Assembly: GCA_038238915.1 (NCBI GenBank)
Contig: JBBSFH010000011.1
Coordinates: 1-64,000 of the forward strand
Reading direction: 5' to 3'
DNA: 64,000 nucleotides
DNA from: JAVVHE01 sp038238915
Lineage (GTDB): Bacteria > Pseudomonadota > Alphaproteobacteria > Sphingomonadales > Sphingomonadaceae
Position 1 is the first letter of the stretch. Each line of letters opens with the position of its first letter. Shown piece by piece: positions 18,862-27,569 of the stretch. The notes under the pieces were generated by a model. The model did no database searches, was not told where the DNA came from, and worked only from the letters and a program-made list of their open reading frames with translations. A program made the translations under genes and the position numbers.

Positions 18862-21800
18862 TGAACATCGCGGCACCCTTCATTCGTCGTCCGGTGGCAA
18901 CGATCCTGCTGACGCTCGGCCTGCTGATCGCGGGGATCGGTGCGTTCCTGTCGCTGCCGATCGCGCCGCTGCCGCAGATCGATTTGCCGGTGATCGGCGT
19001 GCAGGCCAATCTGCCGGGCGCGAGCCCCACGACGATGGCGTCCTCGGTCGCCACGCCGCTCGAACGGCGGCTGGGGACGATCGCCGACGTGAACGAGATG
19101 ACCTCGCATTCGGGGCAGAACAGCACGCAGATCATCCTGCAGTTCGGCCCCAAGCGCGATATCAACGGTGCCGCGCGCGACGTGATGGCGGCGATCAACG
19201 CGTCGCGCGCCGATCTGCCCACCTCGCTGCGCTCCAATCCGAGCTACCAGAAGTTCAATCCAGCCGATCAGCCGATCATGATCCTGGCGCTCACCAGCGC
19301 CACGCGGACACCGCAGCAGATTTTCGACGCCGCCTCGATCATCCTCCAGCAGCGCGTGCTGCAGGTGCCAGGTGTCGGCGATGTCGAGCTCGGTGGAGGC
19401 GCGCTGCCTGCGGTGCGTGTGGAGTTGAACCCGTTCGCGCTTGCGCGCATGGGGATCGGCTTAGAGGACGTGCGCGCCGCGATCGCGTCGGCGAACGGCA
19501 ATCGCCCCAAGGGCGTGGTCGAGACGGGGACGCAGCGCTTCCAGATTTTCACCAACGATAGCGCGCGCACCGCGGCGGTCTATCGACCGCTGATCGTCGC
19601 CTATCACAATGGCGCTCCGGTCCGGCTGCAGGATGTGGCCGAGGTGCTCGACGGGCCGGAGGATCGGCGCACGACCGGGCTGTTCAACGGCAAGCCCGCC
19701 GTTGTCGGCATCATCCGCAAGGCACCGGGCGCGAACATCATCGAGACGGTCGATGCGATCAAGGCGCAGGTGCCTTCGCTGCAGGCGGCGCTGCCGCCCG
19801 ACATCCGGCTTTCGGTCGCTGCCGATCGCACGCGCACGATTCGGGCCTCGGTCAATGATGTGGAGATCAGCCTCGTGGTGGCGACGATCCTCGTCGTGCT
19901 GGTGGTCGCCGCCTTCCTGCGCTCGTGGCGGGCCACCATCGTGCCCGCCGTGGCGATCGTCGCCTCGCTGATGGGAACGCTGGCGGCGATGTCTCTGCTC
20001 GGTTTTAGTCTCGATAACCTGTCGCTGATGGCGCTGGTCGTGGCGACGGGCTTCGTCGTCGACGACGCGATCGTGGTGCTCGAAAATATCGCGCGCCATG
20101 TCGAGGCCGGGATGCCGCGCATGGAGGCTGCGCTGCAGGGCACGCGCGAGGTTGGGTTCACCGTGGTGGCGATGTCGGTCAGCCTGATTGCGGTGTTCAT
20201 TCCCCTGCTCTTCTTCGGCGGGCCGCTCGGGAAACTGTTCTTCGAATTTGCAATGACGCTCGCGCTCTCGATCGTGTTCAGCCTCATCATCTCGCTGACA
20301 ACGACACCGATGCTCGCCGCGCGTCTGTTGCGCCCCGTGCGCCCGAGCCGGATGGCGCGCGCCTTCGAGGGTGCGTTTGCGCGGATGGAGCGGGCCTATG
20401 CGCACGGGCTGGACTGGTCGCTCGCGCATCGGAGACTTGTGCTGTTGATGATGGCGGCGACGATCGGGCTGAACGTGTTCCTCTATGCGAACACGCCCTC
20501 GGGACTGTTTCCGACGCAGGATACGGGTCAGCTCGCGGGGGGGCTGCGCGCGGACGAATCGATGTCCTTCGATGCGCTCGGCGGCAAGATCGGGCGGTTG
20601 GTCGGCATCGTCAAGGCGGACCCGGCGGTCGCCAACGTGGTCGCGTTCACTGGTGGCCGGCGCGCGGGAAACGGCTTCGTCTTCGTGACGCTCAAGCCCA
20701 AGGGGCAGCGGATCGCCTCGGACGCGGTCGTCGAGCGGTTGCGTCCCAAGCTCCGTCGCGTGACGGGCGCATCGCTGTTCCTCAATCCGGTGCAGGATCT
20801 TCGCTTTGGCGGCCGATCGGGCAACGCCACCTATCAATATACGCTGGTGAGCGACGATCTCGATGCATTGCGCCTGTGGACCGATCGTCTCGCACGCGGC
20901 CTCAAGGGATCCAGGGTCGTCACCGATGTCGATACCGATCTCGACGACACCGGCGTGCAGACGCGCCTTACGATCGATTATGACGCCGCCGCGCGGCTGG
21001 GGATCAGCAACCGGGCGATCTCCAACACGCTCTACGATGCGTTCGGGCAGCGGCAGGTTGCGACGATCTACAACGAGGTCAACCAGTATAAGGTGGTGAT
21101 GGAAGTCGCGCCGCGCTTCGCGCGCGATCCTGCCGCGCTGCAGAACATCTACGTCAGTGGCGCTTCATCAAGCGGCATCGGCGCGTCTGCGTTCCAGGTC
21201 GGCAATAATGGCGCGGCAGCGTCGGCGGTATCGTCCGGCCCGGCGATCCCGCAGCCGGGTGCGGGGCCATCGAACGTACTGGCTCCCGCGCTTGCCACGG
21301 TGGGCGCGGGGGCATCGAGCGGGCGTGCGATCTCGACAACCGCGCAGCGCGCGATCCCGTTATCGGTGATCGCGCAGCCCGCGCTGTCCTCCGCGCCGAC
21401 CGCAGTCAACCACCAGAACACCGATGCGGCCGCGACGATCAGCTATAATCTCGCACCGGGCAAGGCGCTTTCCGACGCCAAGACCGAGTTCGAGCGCGTG
21501 CAAACCGCGATCGGGATGCCAACAACGGTGCGCACGGTGGACGCGGGCACCGCCAAGATCTTCCAGGACAGTTTCAAAAGCGTGCCGATCCTGTTCCTGA
21601 CCGCGCTTGCGGTAATCTACCTGACGCTCGGCATCCTGTATGAAAGCCTGATCCACCCGCTGACCGTGCTATCGACGCTGCCGAGCGCGGGCGTCGGCGC
21701 GCTGATGGCGCTGCTGGCGATGGGGATGCAGCTCGACATGATCGGCGTGATCGGCATCATCCTGCTGATCGGCATCGTGAAGAAGAATGCGATCCTGATC

Positions 21801-22169
21801 ATCGATTTCGCTCTCACCGCCGAGCGCAAGCGCGGACTATCCAGCCTAGAGGGCATCCGCGAGGGCGCGCTGATGCGCTTTCGCCCGATCATCATGACGA
21901 CGCTGGCGGCGATCTTCGGCGCATTGCCGCTGGCGATCGGGCTGGGCGAGGGGAGCGAGCTGCGCCAGCCGCTGGGTGTGGCGATCATCGGTGGCCTGAT
22001 CGCGAGCCAGATGCTCACGCTGTTCACCACGCCGGTGGTCTATCTCTATCTCGATCGGCTGCGCGGCTGGAACGCGCGCCGTCACGCCCGGCGCCACGCG
22101 CGACTGCGCGCGCGCCGCGCCGAGGCTGCGGCGACGGATTTCGGCCCGCAGCCCGTGCCCGCGCAGTAG
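18861..22169 (+). CDS. RND efflux permease, MdtC-like
   Basis: 1,102 aa, longer than the usual ~1,030. Second permease of the pump; starts at ATG 18861 sharing the A of the upstream stop (TGATG), with a GTG at 18858 directly before. N-terminal MNIAAPFIRRPVATILL, TM4 motif VATGFVVDDAIVVLENIAR with the proton-relay Asp pair, and GIVKKNAILIIDFALTAERKR in the C-terminal half. The extra length comes from an Ala/Ser/Gly/Pro-rich, low-complexity insertion at about residues 768-850 in the second porter region, just before the segment aligned to RAIPLSVIAQ. Paired MdtB/MdtC-type permeases usually form a heterotrimer exporting bile-salt- or antibiotic-like compounds; the real substrates here are unknown. 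Confidence 0.94.
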   Translation: MNIAAPFIRRPVATILLTLGLLIAGIGAFLSLPIAPLPQIDLPVIGVQANLPGASPTTMASSVATPLERRLGTIADVNEMTSHSGQNSTQIILQFGPKRDINGAARDVMAAINASRADLPTSLRSNPSYQKFNPADQPIMILALTSATRTPQQIFDAASIILQQRVLQVPGVGDVELGGGALPAVRVELNPFALARMGIGLEDVRAAIASANGNRPKGVVETGTQRFQIFTNDSARTAAVYRPLIVAYHNGAPVRLQDVAEVLDGPEDRRTTGLFNGKPAVVGIIRKAPGANIIETVDAIKAQVPSLQAALPPDIRLSVAADRTRTIRASVNDVEISLVVATILVVLVVAAFLRSWRATIVPAVAIVASLMGTLAAMSLLGFSLDNLSLMALVVATGFVVDDAIVVLENIARHVEAGMPRMEAALQGTREVGFTVVAMSVSLIAVFIPLLFFGGPLGKLFFEFAMTLALSIVFSLIISLTTTPMLAARLLRPVRPSRMARAFEGAFARMERAYAHGLDWSLAHRRLVLLMMAATIGLNVFLYANTPSGLFPTQDTGQLAGGLRADESMSFDALGGKIGRLVGIVKADPAVANVVAFTGGRRAGNGFVFVTLKPKGQRIASDAVVERLRPKLRRVTGASLFLNPVQDLRFGGRSGNATYQYTLVSDDLDALRLWTDRLARGLKGSRVVTDVDTDLDDTGVQTRLTIDYDAAARLGISNRAISNTLYDAFGQRQVATIYNEVNQYKVVMEVAPRFARDPAALQNIYVSGASSSGIGASAFQVGNNGAAASAVSSGPAIPQPGAGPSNVLAPALATVGAGASSGRAISTTAQRAIPLSVIAQPALSSAPTAVNHQNTDAAATISYNLAPGKALSDAKTEFERVQTAIGMPTTVRTVDAGTAKIFQDSFKSVPILFLTALAVIYLTLGILYESLIHPLTVLSTLPSAGVGALMALLAMGMQLDMIGVIGIILLIGIVKKNAILIIDFALTAERKRGLSSLEGIREGALMRFRPIIMTTLAAIFGALPLAIGLGEGSELRQPLGVAIIGGLIASQMLTLFTTPVVYLYLDRLRGWNARRHARRHARLRARRAEAAATDFGPQPVPAQ

Positions 22170-22171
22170 CC

Positions 22172-23590
22172 ATGCCGAACCACTCAGCCCGCTTCGCGCT
22201 TGGCGCGTTCCTGATCCTCGCCGCGTGCAAGGCGGGGCCGAACTATGTGCGCCCGGCTGCGATCCAGTCCTTGGGCTACAAGGAAGCCGCGCTCTTTCGC
22301 CCCGCCTCGCCCGCCGACGCGCTCGATCGCGGGCCGTGGTGGCGGCTGTTCGGCGATCCCGATCTCGATGCGCTGGCCGAGCAGGTGGCGGCGAATAACC
22401 AGGACGTGGCCGCCTCGGCCGCCGCCTACCGCGAAGCGCTTGGACTGGTGCGCGAGCAGCGAGCCGCGCTTTTCCCGACGGTTGGTGCCAACGCCGACTA
22501 CACGCGCAGCGGCAGCCTCGGCAGCACGTCCACCAGTAGCCGCGCCGACCGTTTCAATTTCGGCGCGACCGCTTCGTGGACGCCCGATCTCTTTGGCGGC
22601 ACGCGGCGCGGGCTAGAGGCCAGCCGCCGCAGCGCGGAGGCGAGCGCCGCCGATCTCGCCAACATGCGCCTCGCACTGCAGGGCGAACTGGTGATCGACT
22701 ATCTCCAGCTACGGTCGTTCGATGCCGAGCGAGCCGCGCTCGACGCAACGATCGTTGCGTACAGGCGCGATCTGGAGATCACCAATAACCGCTATAAAGT
22801 GGGCGTCGCCGCCAAGACCGATGTGCTGCAGGCCGAGACGCAACTGCTGAACGCGCAGGTCTCCAGCGCGGATCTGGTACGACAGCGCGGTGTGCTCGAA
22901 CATGCGGTGGCGGTGTTGGTGGGCCGCGCCCCCGCCGATGTCGCGATCGCTGTGCGCTCCACCTGGACGCCGACCACACCCGCGCCGCCGCCGGGCATCC
23001 CGTCCGCACTGCTCGAACGGCGGCCCGATATTGCGGCGGCGGAGCGGCGTGTGGCCGCGCAGAATGCGCGCGTCGGCGTGGCGATCGCGGCCTTCTATCC
23101 CAATGTGACGCTGAGCGCTTCGGGCACCCAATCGGCGGGCGGGATCGCTTCGCTGTTCGCCACGGCGGCCAATAGCTGGTCGCTCGGAGCCAATATCGCG
23201 CAGACGCTGCTCGATTTCGGCGCGCGCCGGGCGCGCGTGGCGCAGTCGCGCGCGCTCTATGATCAAACCGTGGCGCAATATCGATCAGTCACGCTCGCGG
23301 CGTTCCGGCAGGTCGAGGATCAGCTGCTGGGCACGCGCGTGCTTGGTGACGAATATGTGCTCCAGGCGCGCAGTGCTGCCGCATCGAGCGAGGCGGAAGC
23401 GTTGACGCGCAACCAGTATAAGGCGGGGCAGGTGGGCTTCACCAATGTGATCGTCGCCGAGACGCAGGCGCTGACCGCGCGCCGCGCGACTATCCAGGCG
23501 GGTTTTGCGCGGCAATCGGCGGCGGCGCAGCTGATCCAGGCGCTTGGGGGTGGGTGGTCGGTGGAAACTGCGCTGCCGCCGGTTCGATAG
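22172..23590 (+). CDS. outer-membrane efflux lipoprotein (NodT/OprM family)
   Basis: 472 aa. TolC-like channel that completes the RND system. Lipobox LAAC with acylated Cys19, then GPNYVRP, the standard start of mature OprM/NodT proteins. Two outer-membrane efflux repeats rich in Ala/Gln/Arg helices follow; NNRYKVGVAAKTDVLQAE and RNQYKAGQVGFTNVIVAE are the paired repeat motifs. The gene follows the permease after only 2 bp, so adaptor, two permeases and channel form one operon (14322-23590). Confidence 0.94.
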   Translation: MPNHSARFALGAFLILAACKAGPNYVRPAAIQSLGYKEAALFRPASPADALDRGPWWRLFGDPDLDALAEQVAANNQDVAASAAAYREALGLVREQRAALFPTVGANADYTRSGSLGSTSTSSRADRFNFGATASWTPDLFGGTRRGLEASRRSAEASAADLANMRLALQGELVIDYLQLRSFDAERAALDATIVAYRRDLEITNNRYKVGVAAKTDVLQAETQLLNAQVSSADLVRQRGVLEHAVAVLVGRAPADVAIAVRSTWTPTTPAPPPGIPSALLERRPDIAAAERRVAAQNARVGVAIAAFYPNVTLSASGTQSAGGIASLFATAANSWSLGANIAQTLLDFGARRARVAQSRALYDQTVAQYRSVTLAAFRQVEDQLLGTRVLGDEYVLQARSAAASSEAEALTRNQYKAGQVGFTNVIVAETQALTARRATIQAGFARQSAAAQLIQALGGGWSVETALPPVR

Positions 23591-23596
23591 CGGCGG

Positions 23597-23812
23597 CTAG
23601 AAGACGAGCTTCGCCAGCGCCACGCCCGCGCCGATCAGCGCCGCCATGGCGAGCGCGCCTTGGAAAAACATCTGCGGGGTGGCGAGGCGCGTATCTTGCG
23701 TGATCTTTTGCGTTTCGGCCATGAACTTCTGCAGCTCGGCTTGGGTCCGATCGATCCGAACCAGCTGTTCGCGCAGATCGAGCGGCGGATCGGAGTTCGG
23801 AACGGTCGCCAT
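23597..23812 (-). CDS. small membrane-anchored hypothetical protein
   Basis: 71 aa from the ATG at 23812 (MATVPNSDPP). Residues ~8-45 are polar and likely helical (DLREQLVRIDRTQAELQKF, then ETQKITQDT), possibly a short coiled coil; the C-terminus FFQGALAMAALIGAGVALAK is one membrane helix. I do not recognise a named family. The frame is open further upstream to 23896 but that part is not protein-like. No good ribosome-binding site is seen. It is convergent with the efflux operon (6 bp from its end) and divergent from the DedA gene, so it is transcribed alone. Confidence 0.65.
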   Translation of the reverse strand: MATVPNSDPPLDLREQLVRIDRTQAELQKFMAETQKITQDTRLATPQMFFQGALAMAALIGAGVALAKLVF

Positions 23813-23898
23813 GCACGCCGTATAGCTGCGGAACGGCGAGGACGAAACGTCGCCGTTCCGCCCTTGCCCTTCGCGCCGCGATCCGCGAACAGCCACGC

Positions 23899-24552
23899 AT
23901 GCCCAGCCCCTCCGCGCTTCTTGCCACCCTCGCTGCGTGGATCGTCGCGGTCATTTCCGCCACCGGCTATGTCGGCATCGCGCTGCTGATGGCGATCGAG
24001 AGCGCGTGCCTGCCGCTGCCGTCCGAAGTCATCATGCCGTTCGGCGGCTATCTCGTTTCGACTGGCCAGCTCAACCTGTTTTGGGTGGCGACTGCGGGCG
24101 CGATCGGCTGCAATTTGGGATCGATTGTCGCCTATGAGCTGGGGAAGCGTGGCGGACGCGCTTTCGTCGCCAGATATGGCCGCTATGTCCTGGTCGATGT
24201 GGCCGATCTCGATCGTGCCGAGCGCTTCTTCAAGCACTATGGCGGGCTGGCGGTACTCGTGTGCCGGTTGCTGCCCGTGGTGCGGAGCTTCATCGCGCTC
24301 CCGGCGGGGATCGCCCGGATGCCGCTGGTGCGGTTCCATATCTACACCTTCGTCGGCTCGTGGCCCTGGTGTTTCGCGCTCGCATGGGTCGGGATGAAGC
24401 TTGGCCACGCGTGGGATACCGATCCGCGCGTGAAGGCGGTGATGCACCGGGCGGACGGTGTGATCGTGGTGGCGGTGCTCGCCGCGATCGGCTGGTTCGT
24501 GTGGCATCGCCGCCGCAAGGCGCGCACGGCGACCGCCACGGCGGACGCGTAA
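23899..24552 (+). CDS. DedA-family inner-membrane protein
   Basis: 217 aa, four to five hydrophobic segments. DedA/SNARE-associated (VTT) proteins act in membrane-lipid and proton homeostasis; some recycle undecaprenyl phosphate or flip phosphatidylethanolamine. Signature residues are visible: ESACLPLPSEVIMPFGG (re-entrant loop with conserved Glu), LGSIVAYELGKRGG, and CRLLPVVRSFIALPAG with the essential Arg pair and Pro, then GSWPWCFALAWVGMKLG. Basic C-terminal tail. Single gene. Which lipid it handles is not predictable from sequence alone. Confidence 0.9.
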   Translation: MPSPSALLATLAAWIVAVISATGYVGIALLMAIESACLPLPSEVIMPFGGYLVSTGQLNLFWVATAGAIGCNLGSIVAYELGKRGGRAFVARYGRYVLVDVADLDRAERFFKHYGGLAVLVCRLLPVVRSFIALPAGIARMPLVRFHIYTFVGSWPWCFALAWVGMKLGHAWDTDPRVKAVMHRADGVIVVAVLAAIGWFVWHRRRKARTATATADA

Positions 24553-24673
24553 GGATTACGCATACGAATACCTCGCCGCGCGGCCTACGCCGCATTGCCC
24601 GCCCCGCCCCGGTCGTGCAACTTGGGCTCAATGATCGGCCGACGCGCACAAGTCGGCACGCCCGGGAGGAAGA

Positions 24674-26263
24674 ATGGACGTTCTGCATCGCGGGCTGGCA
24701 GGCATCGATATCGCGGTGATCGCCGCATATGCGTGCGTCGTGATCGCGTTGGGCCTTTATGCGGGGCGCAAACAGGCGAGCGGGACGGACTTCTTCCTCG
24801 CCTCGCGCGAGAGCACATGGCCTGTGGTCGGGCTATCGCTGCTGGCATCCAACATCTCGTCCGCTACGCTGATCGGTCTCGCGGGCGCGGCGTATATCAG
24901 CGGTATCGCGGTTTATAATTACGAGTGGATGGCGACGGTCATCCTCGTATTTTTCTGCATCTTTTTCCTGCCGTTCATCCTGCGCGCCAAGATCTACACT
25001 ATGCCCGAATTCCTTGAACGGCGTTACAGCCGTCCGATCCGGGTGTATTTCAGCGCGCTGACCATTTTTCTTTCGGTGTTCGTGGACAAGGCGGCGACAC
25101 TGTACGGCGGAGCACTGATGCTCTCGCTGATCCTGCCCGGCGTGCCGCTATGGGTCACGGTGGCGATGCTTGCGGGGTTGGCAGGCATCTACACGATCGT
25201 CGGCGGGTTGAAGGCTGTGCTGTATACCGAAGTAGTGCAGGCGGTGATCCTGCTTGGCGCTTCGGTGGTGCTGGCATCCTTCGCGTATAGCAAGGTCGGC
25301 GGCTGGGATCATGTGGTCACCCACGTCGCGGCGGCCAAGCTCAGCCTGTTTCGCCCGGTGGACGACAAGTTCCTGCCTGGGCTGGGCGTGCTGGTGGGCG
25401 TGCCGATCCTTGGCTTTTATTTCTGGTGTACCAACCAGTTCATGGTGCAGCGCGTGCTTTCGGCCAAATCGGTCGAGCATGGGCGCTGGGGGAGCCTGTT
25501 TGCGGGCCTGCTCAAGCTGCCCGTGTTGTTCCTGATGGTGTTGCCCGGCACTTTCGCGATCCTTCTATACCCGGGTCTGAAGAACGCCGATTCGGTCTAT
25601 CCAACGCTGATCTTCGATCTGTTGCCCACGGGCCTGCTCGGGCTGGTGGTGGCGGGGTTCCTCGCGGCAATCATGTCGGCGACCGCCTCCACCTTCAATT
25701 CGGCCGCCACATTGTTCACCATGGACTTCGTGCGCCACTGGCATCCCGAGATGGAGGGCAAGCGCCTCGTGCGCACCGGGCGGCTGGCGACGCTGGGCTT
25801 CCTCGTGATCGCGGTGATCATCGCGCCGCAGATCGTGCGGTTCGGATCGGTGTGGCAGTATCTGCAATCGATGCTGAGCTACACCTCGCCGCCGATCGTC
25901 GCGGTGTTCCTATGGGGACTGTTCTGGCCGCGCGCCAATGCGCGCGGGGCGAGCTGGGCGATCTACACCGGGCTCGTCCTGGGCGTGGGGTTGTTCGTTG
26001 CGATCAACGTGACCGAGAGCTTCTACCTCCACTTCCTTTATGTCGCGCCGCTGCTGCTGATCGCGTCGAGCATCGCGCTGGTGGCGGGCAGCCTCGGCGC
26101 GCCCGCACCCGATCCCTTGCATCTTGCGGGGCTGCTGTGGAACCGCGCTTTCTTCGATGCTGAAACGGTGGAGCTGCGCGGTACCCCGTTGCTCTACAAC
26201 TACCGTGTGCTCTCGGTGATCCTGCTCGTGCTGACCGCGATCATCGTCTACGATTTTAGATAA
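24674..26263 (+). CDS. sodium:solute symporter (SSS/SGLT family), probable sugar uptake
   Basis: 529 aa, about 14 membrane segments. Na+-driven symporter; the sequence SNISSATLIGLAGAAY in TM1 and DFFLASRESTWPVVGLSLLASN before it are SGLT-type marks, as is AAIMSATASTFNSAATLFTMD later on (Na2-site Ser/Ala). GGAGGAAG lies just before the ATG. It starts an operon continuing with an FHS sugar transporter (10-bp gap) and a halogenase-like flavoprotein, next to a LacI regulator and GH13 enzymes, so glucose or a related sugar is the likely cargo (inference from context). Confidence 0.9.
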   Translation: MDVLHRGLAGIDIAVIAAYACVVIALGLYAGRKQASGTDFFLASRESTWPVVGLSLLASNISSATLIGLAGAAYISGIAVYNYEWMATVILVFFCIFFLPFILRAKIYTMPEFLERRYSRPIRVYFSALTIFLSVFVDKAATLYGGALMLSLILPGVPLWVTVAMLAGLAGIYTIVGGLKAVLYTEVVQAVILLGASVVLASFAYSKVGGWDHVVTHVAAAKLSLFRPVDDKFLPGLGVLVGVPILGFYFWCTNQFMVQRVLSAKSVEHGRWGSLFAGLLKLPVLFLMVLPGTFAILLYPGLKNADSVYPTLIFDLLPTGLLGLVVAGFLAAIMSATASTFNSAATLFTMDFVRHWHPEMEGKRLVRTGRLATLGFLVIAVIIAPQIVRFGSVWQYLQSMLSYTSPPIVAVFLWGLFWPRANARGASWAIYTGLVLGVGLFVAINVTESFYLHFLYVAPLLLIASSIALVAGSLGAPAPDPLHLAGLLWNRAFFDAETVELRGTPLLYNYRVLSVILLVLTAIIVYDFR

Positions 26264-26273
26264 AGGGATCTCA

Positions 26274-27569
26274 ATGGCGCTCGCCCCCACCTCGTCCACC
26301 GATCCCGCCGGTTACGCGCCGTCCGCCACCGACAATCCCGGGACGGCGGACCTGCGCTACTATGTATTTGCGCTGTTCTTCATCTTCGGCGGAATCACGA
26401 GCCTGAACGATGTGCTGATCCCCAAGCTCAAGGGCCTGTTTGCGCTCAGCTACTTCGAGGTGATGCTCGTCCAGTTCGCATTCTTCGCGGCGTATTTCAT
26501 TGTTTCGCTTCCCGGAGCGGCGCTGGTGAAGCGCTTCGGGTATATGCGAACCGCGAGCATCGGGCTGCTTGTGATGACGGCGGGGTGCCTGCTCTTCGCC
26601 CCCGCGAGCTTTTCGGGTGCGTTTCCGCTGTTTCTGGGCGCGCTGTTCACGCTCGCAGCCGGGATCACGATCGTTCAGGTCGTTGCCAATCCGCTGATCT
26701 CGATGCTCGGCGCGGCTTCGAGCGCATCGTCTCGGCTCACCTTCGCGCAGGCTTTCAATTCGCTCGGCACCACCATCTTCCCCTATGTCGGCGCGCGCGT
26801 GATTTTGGGATCGCTGAGCAAGGTCGATGAGAAGACGCTGAGCGGCGATGCGCTGACCGCGTTTCGCGCGACCGAGACCGCGATCATCGCCAACGCCTAC
26901 ATGGCGATCGCCGCAGCGCTCGCGCTGGTCGCGGTGCTGGTTTATCTTGGCCGGACGCGCCTGCGCGAGGCTCCAGCCACCGCGACCAGCCTCACGGGCG
27001 GCTTCGATCTGCTCAGCCGTCCGCGCTTCGCGTTCGGCGCGCTTGGCATCTTCGTTTACGTGGGGGCCGAGGTTTCGATCGGAAGCCTGCTCACCAACTA
27101 TCTGATGCAGGCCGACACGCTTGCGCTTGCCGCGGTGCAGGCGGGCAAGCTCATCTCCTTCTACTGGGGCGGCGCGATGATCGGGCGCTTCGTGGGCGCG
27201 GGGCTGCTGCAACGCTTCCAGCCCGCGCTCGTGCTGCTCGCCGCCGCATCGCTCGCGGGTGCGCTGCTGATCCTCTCGGGCGGGACTGCGGGTGCGGTCG
27301 CGGGCTATGCGCTGATCGCGGTTGGTTTTGCCAATTCGATCCAGTTTCCCACGATCTTCAGTCTTGCCTCGGCGGGATTGGGGTCGCGCACGGCGGATGG
27401 ATCGGGCATCATCTGCATGGCGATCGTTGGCGGCGCGATCGTGCCGCTGATCACAGGGTACGCCGCGGACGTCTCGACGCTGCGCATGGCGCTCGCGGTG
27501 CCGTTTGCGTGCTACGTGATCATCGCCGCGTTCGCGCTGTTCTGCAGGCGGCACCCGGTGACCGTGTGA
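26274..27569 (+). CDS. sugar MFS transporter, fucose/glucose:H+ symporter (FHS) type
   Basis: 431 aa, 12 membrane segments. Resembles FucP/GluP proteins: FALFFIFGGITSLNDVLIPKLK in TM1 with the conserved Asn-Asp, AGITIVQVVANPLISMLG (Q-V-x-N-P motif) and the matching FANSIQFPTIFSLA in the second half. Inner-membrane uptake of a hexose by proton symport is the family role. Second gene of the SSS-FHS-halogenase operon; its TGA overlaps the GTG of the halogenase gene. Likely takes up sugars released by the two GH13 enzymes further right. Confidence 0.9.
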   Translation: MALAPTSSTDPAGYAPSATDNPGTADLRYYVFALFFIFGGITSLNDVLIPKLKGLFALSYFEVMLVQFAFFAAYFIVSLPGAALVKRFGYMRTASIGLLVMTAGCLLFAPASFSGAFPLFLGALFTLAAGITIVQVVANPLISMLGAASSASSRLTFAQAFNSLGTTIFPYVGARVILGSLSKVDEKTLSGDALTAFRATETAIIANAYMAIAAALALVAVLVYLGRTRLREAPATATSLTGGFDLLSRPRFAFGALGIFVYVGAEVSIGSLLTNYLMQADTLALAAVQAGKLISFYWGGAMIGRFVGAGLLQRFQPALVLLAAASLAGALLILSGGTAGAVAGYALIAVGFANSIQFPTIFSLASAGLGSRTADGSGIICMAIVGGAIVPLITGYAADVSTLRMALAVPFACYVIIAAFALFCRRHPVTV

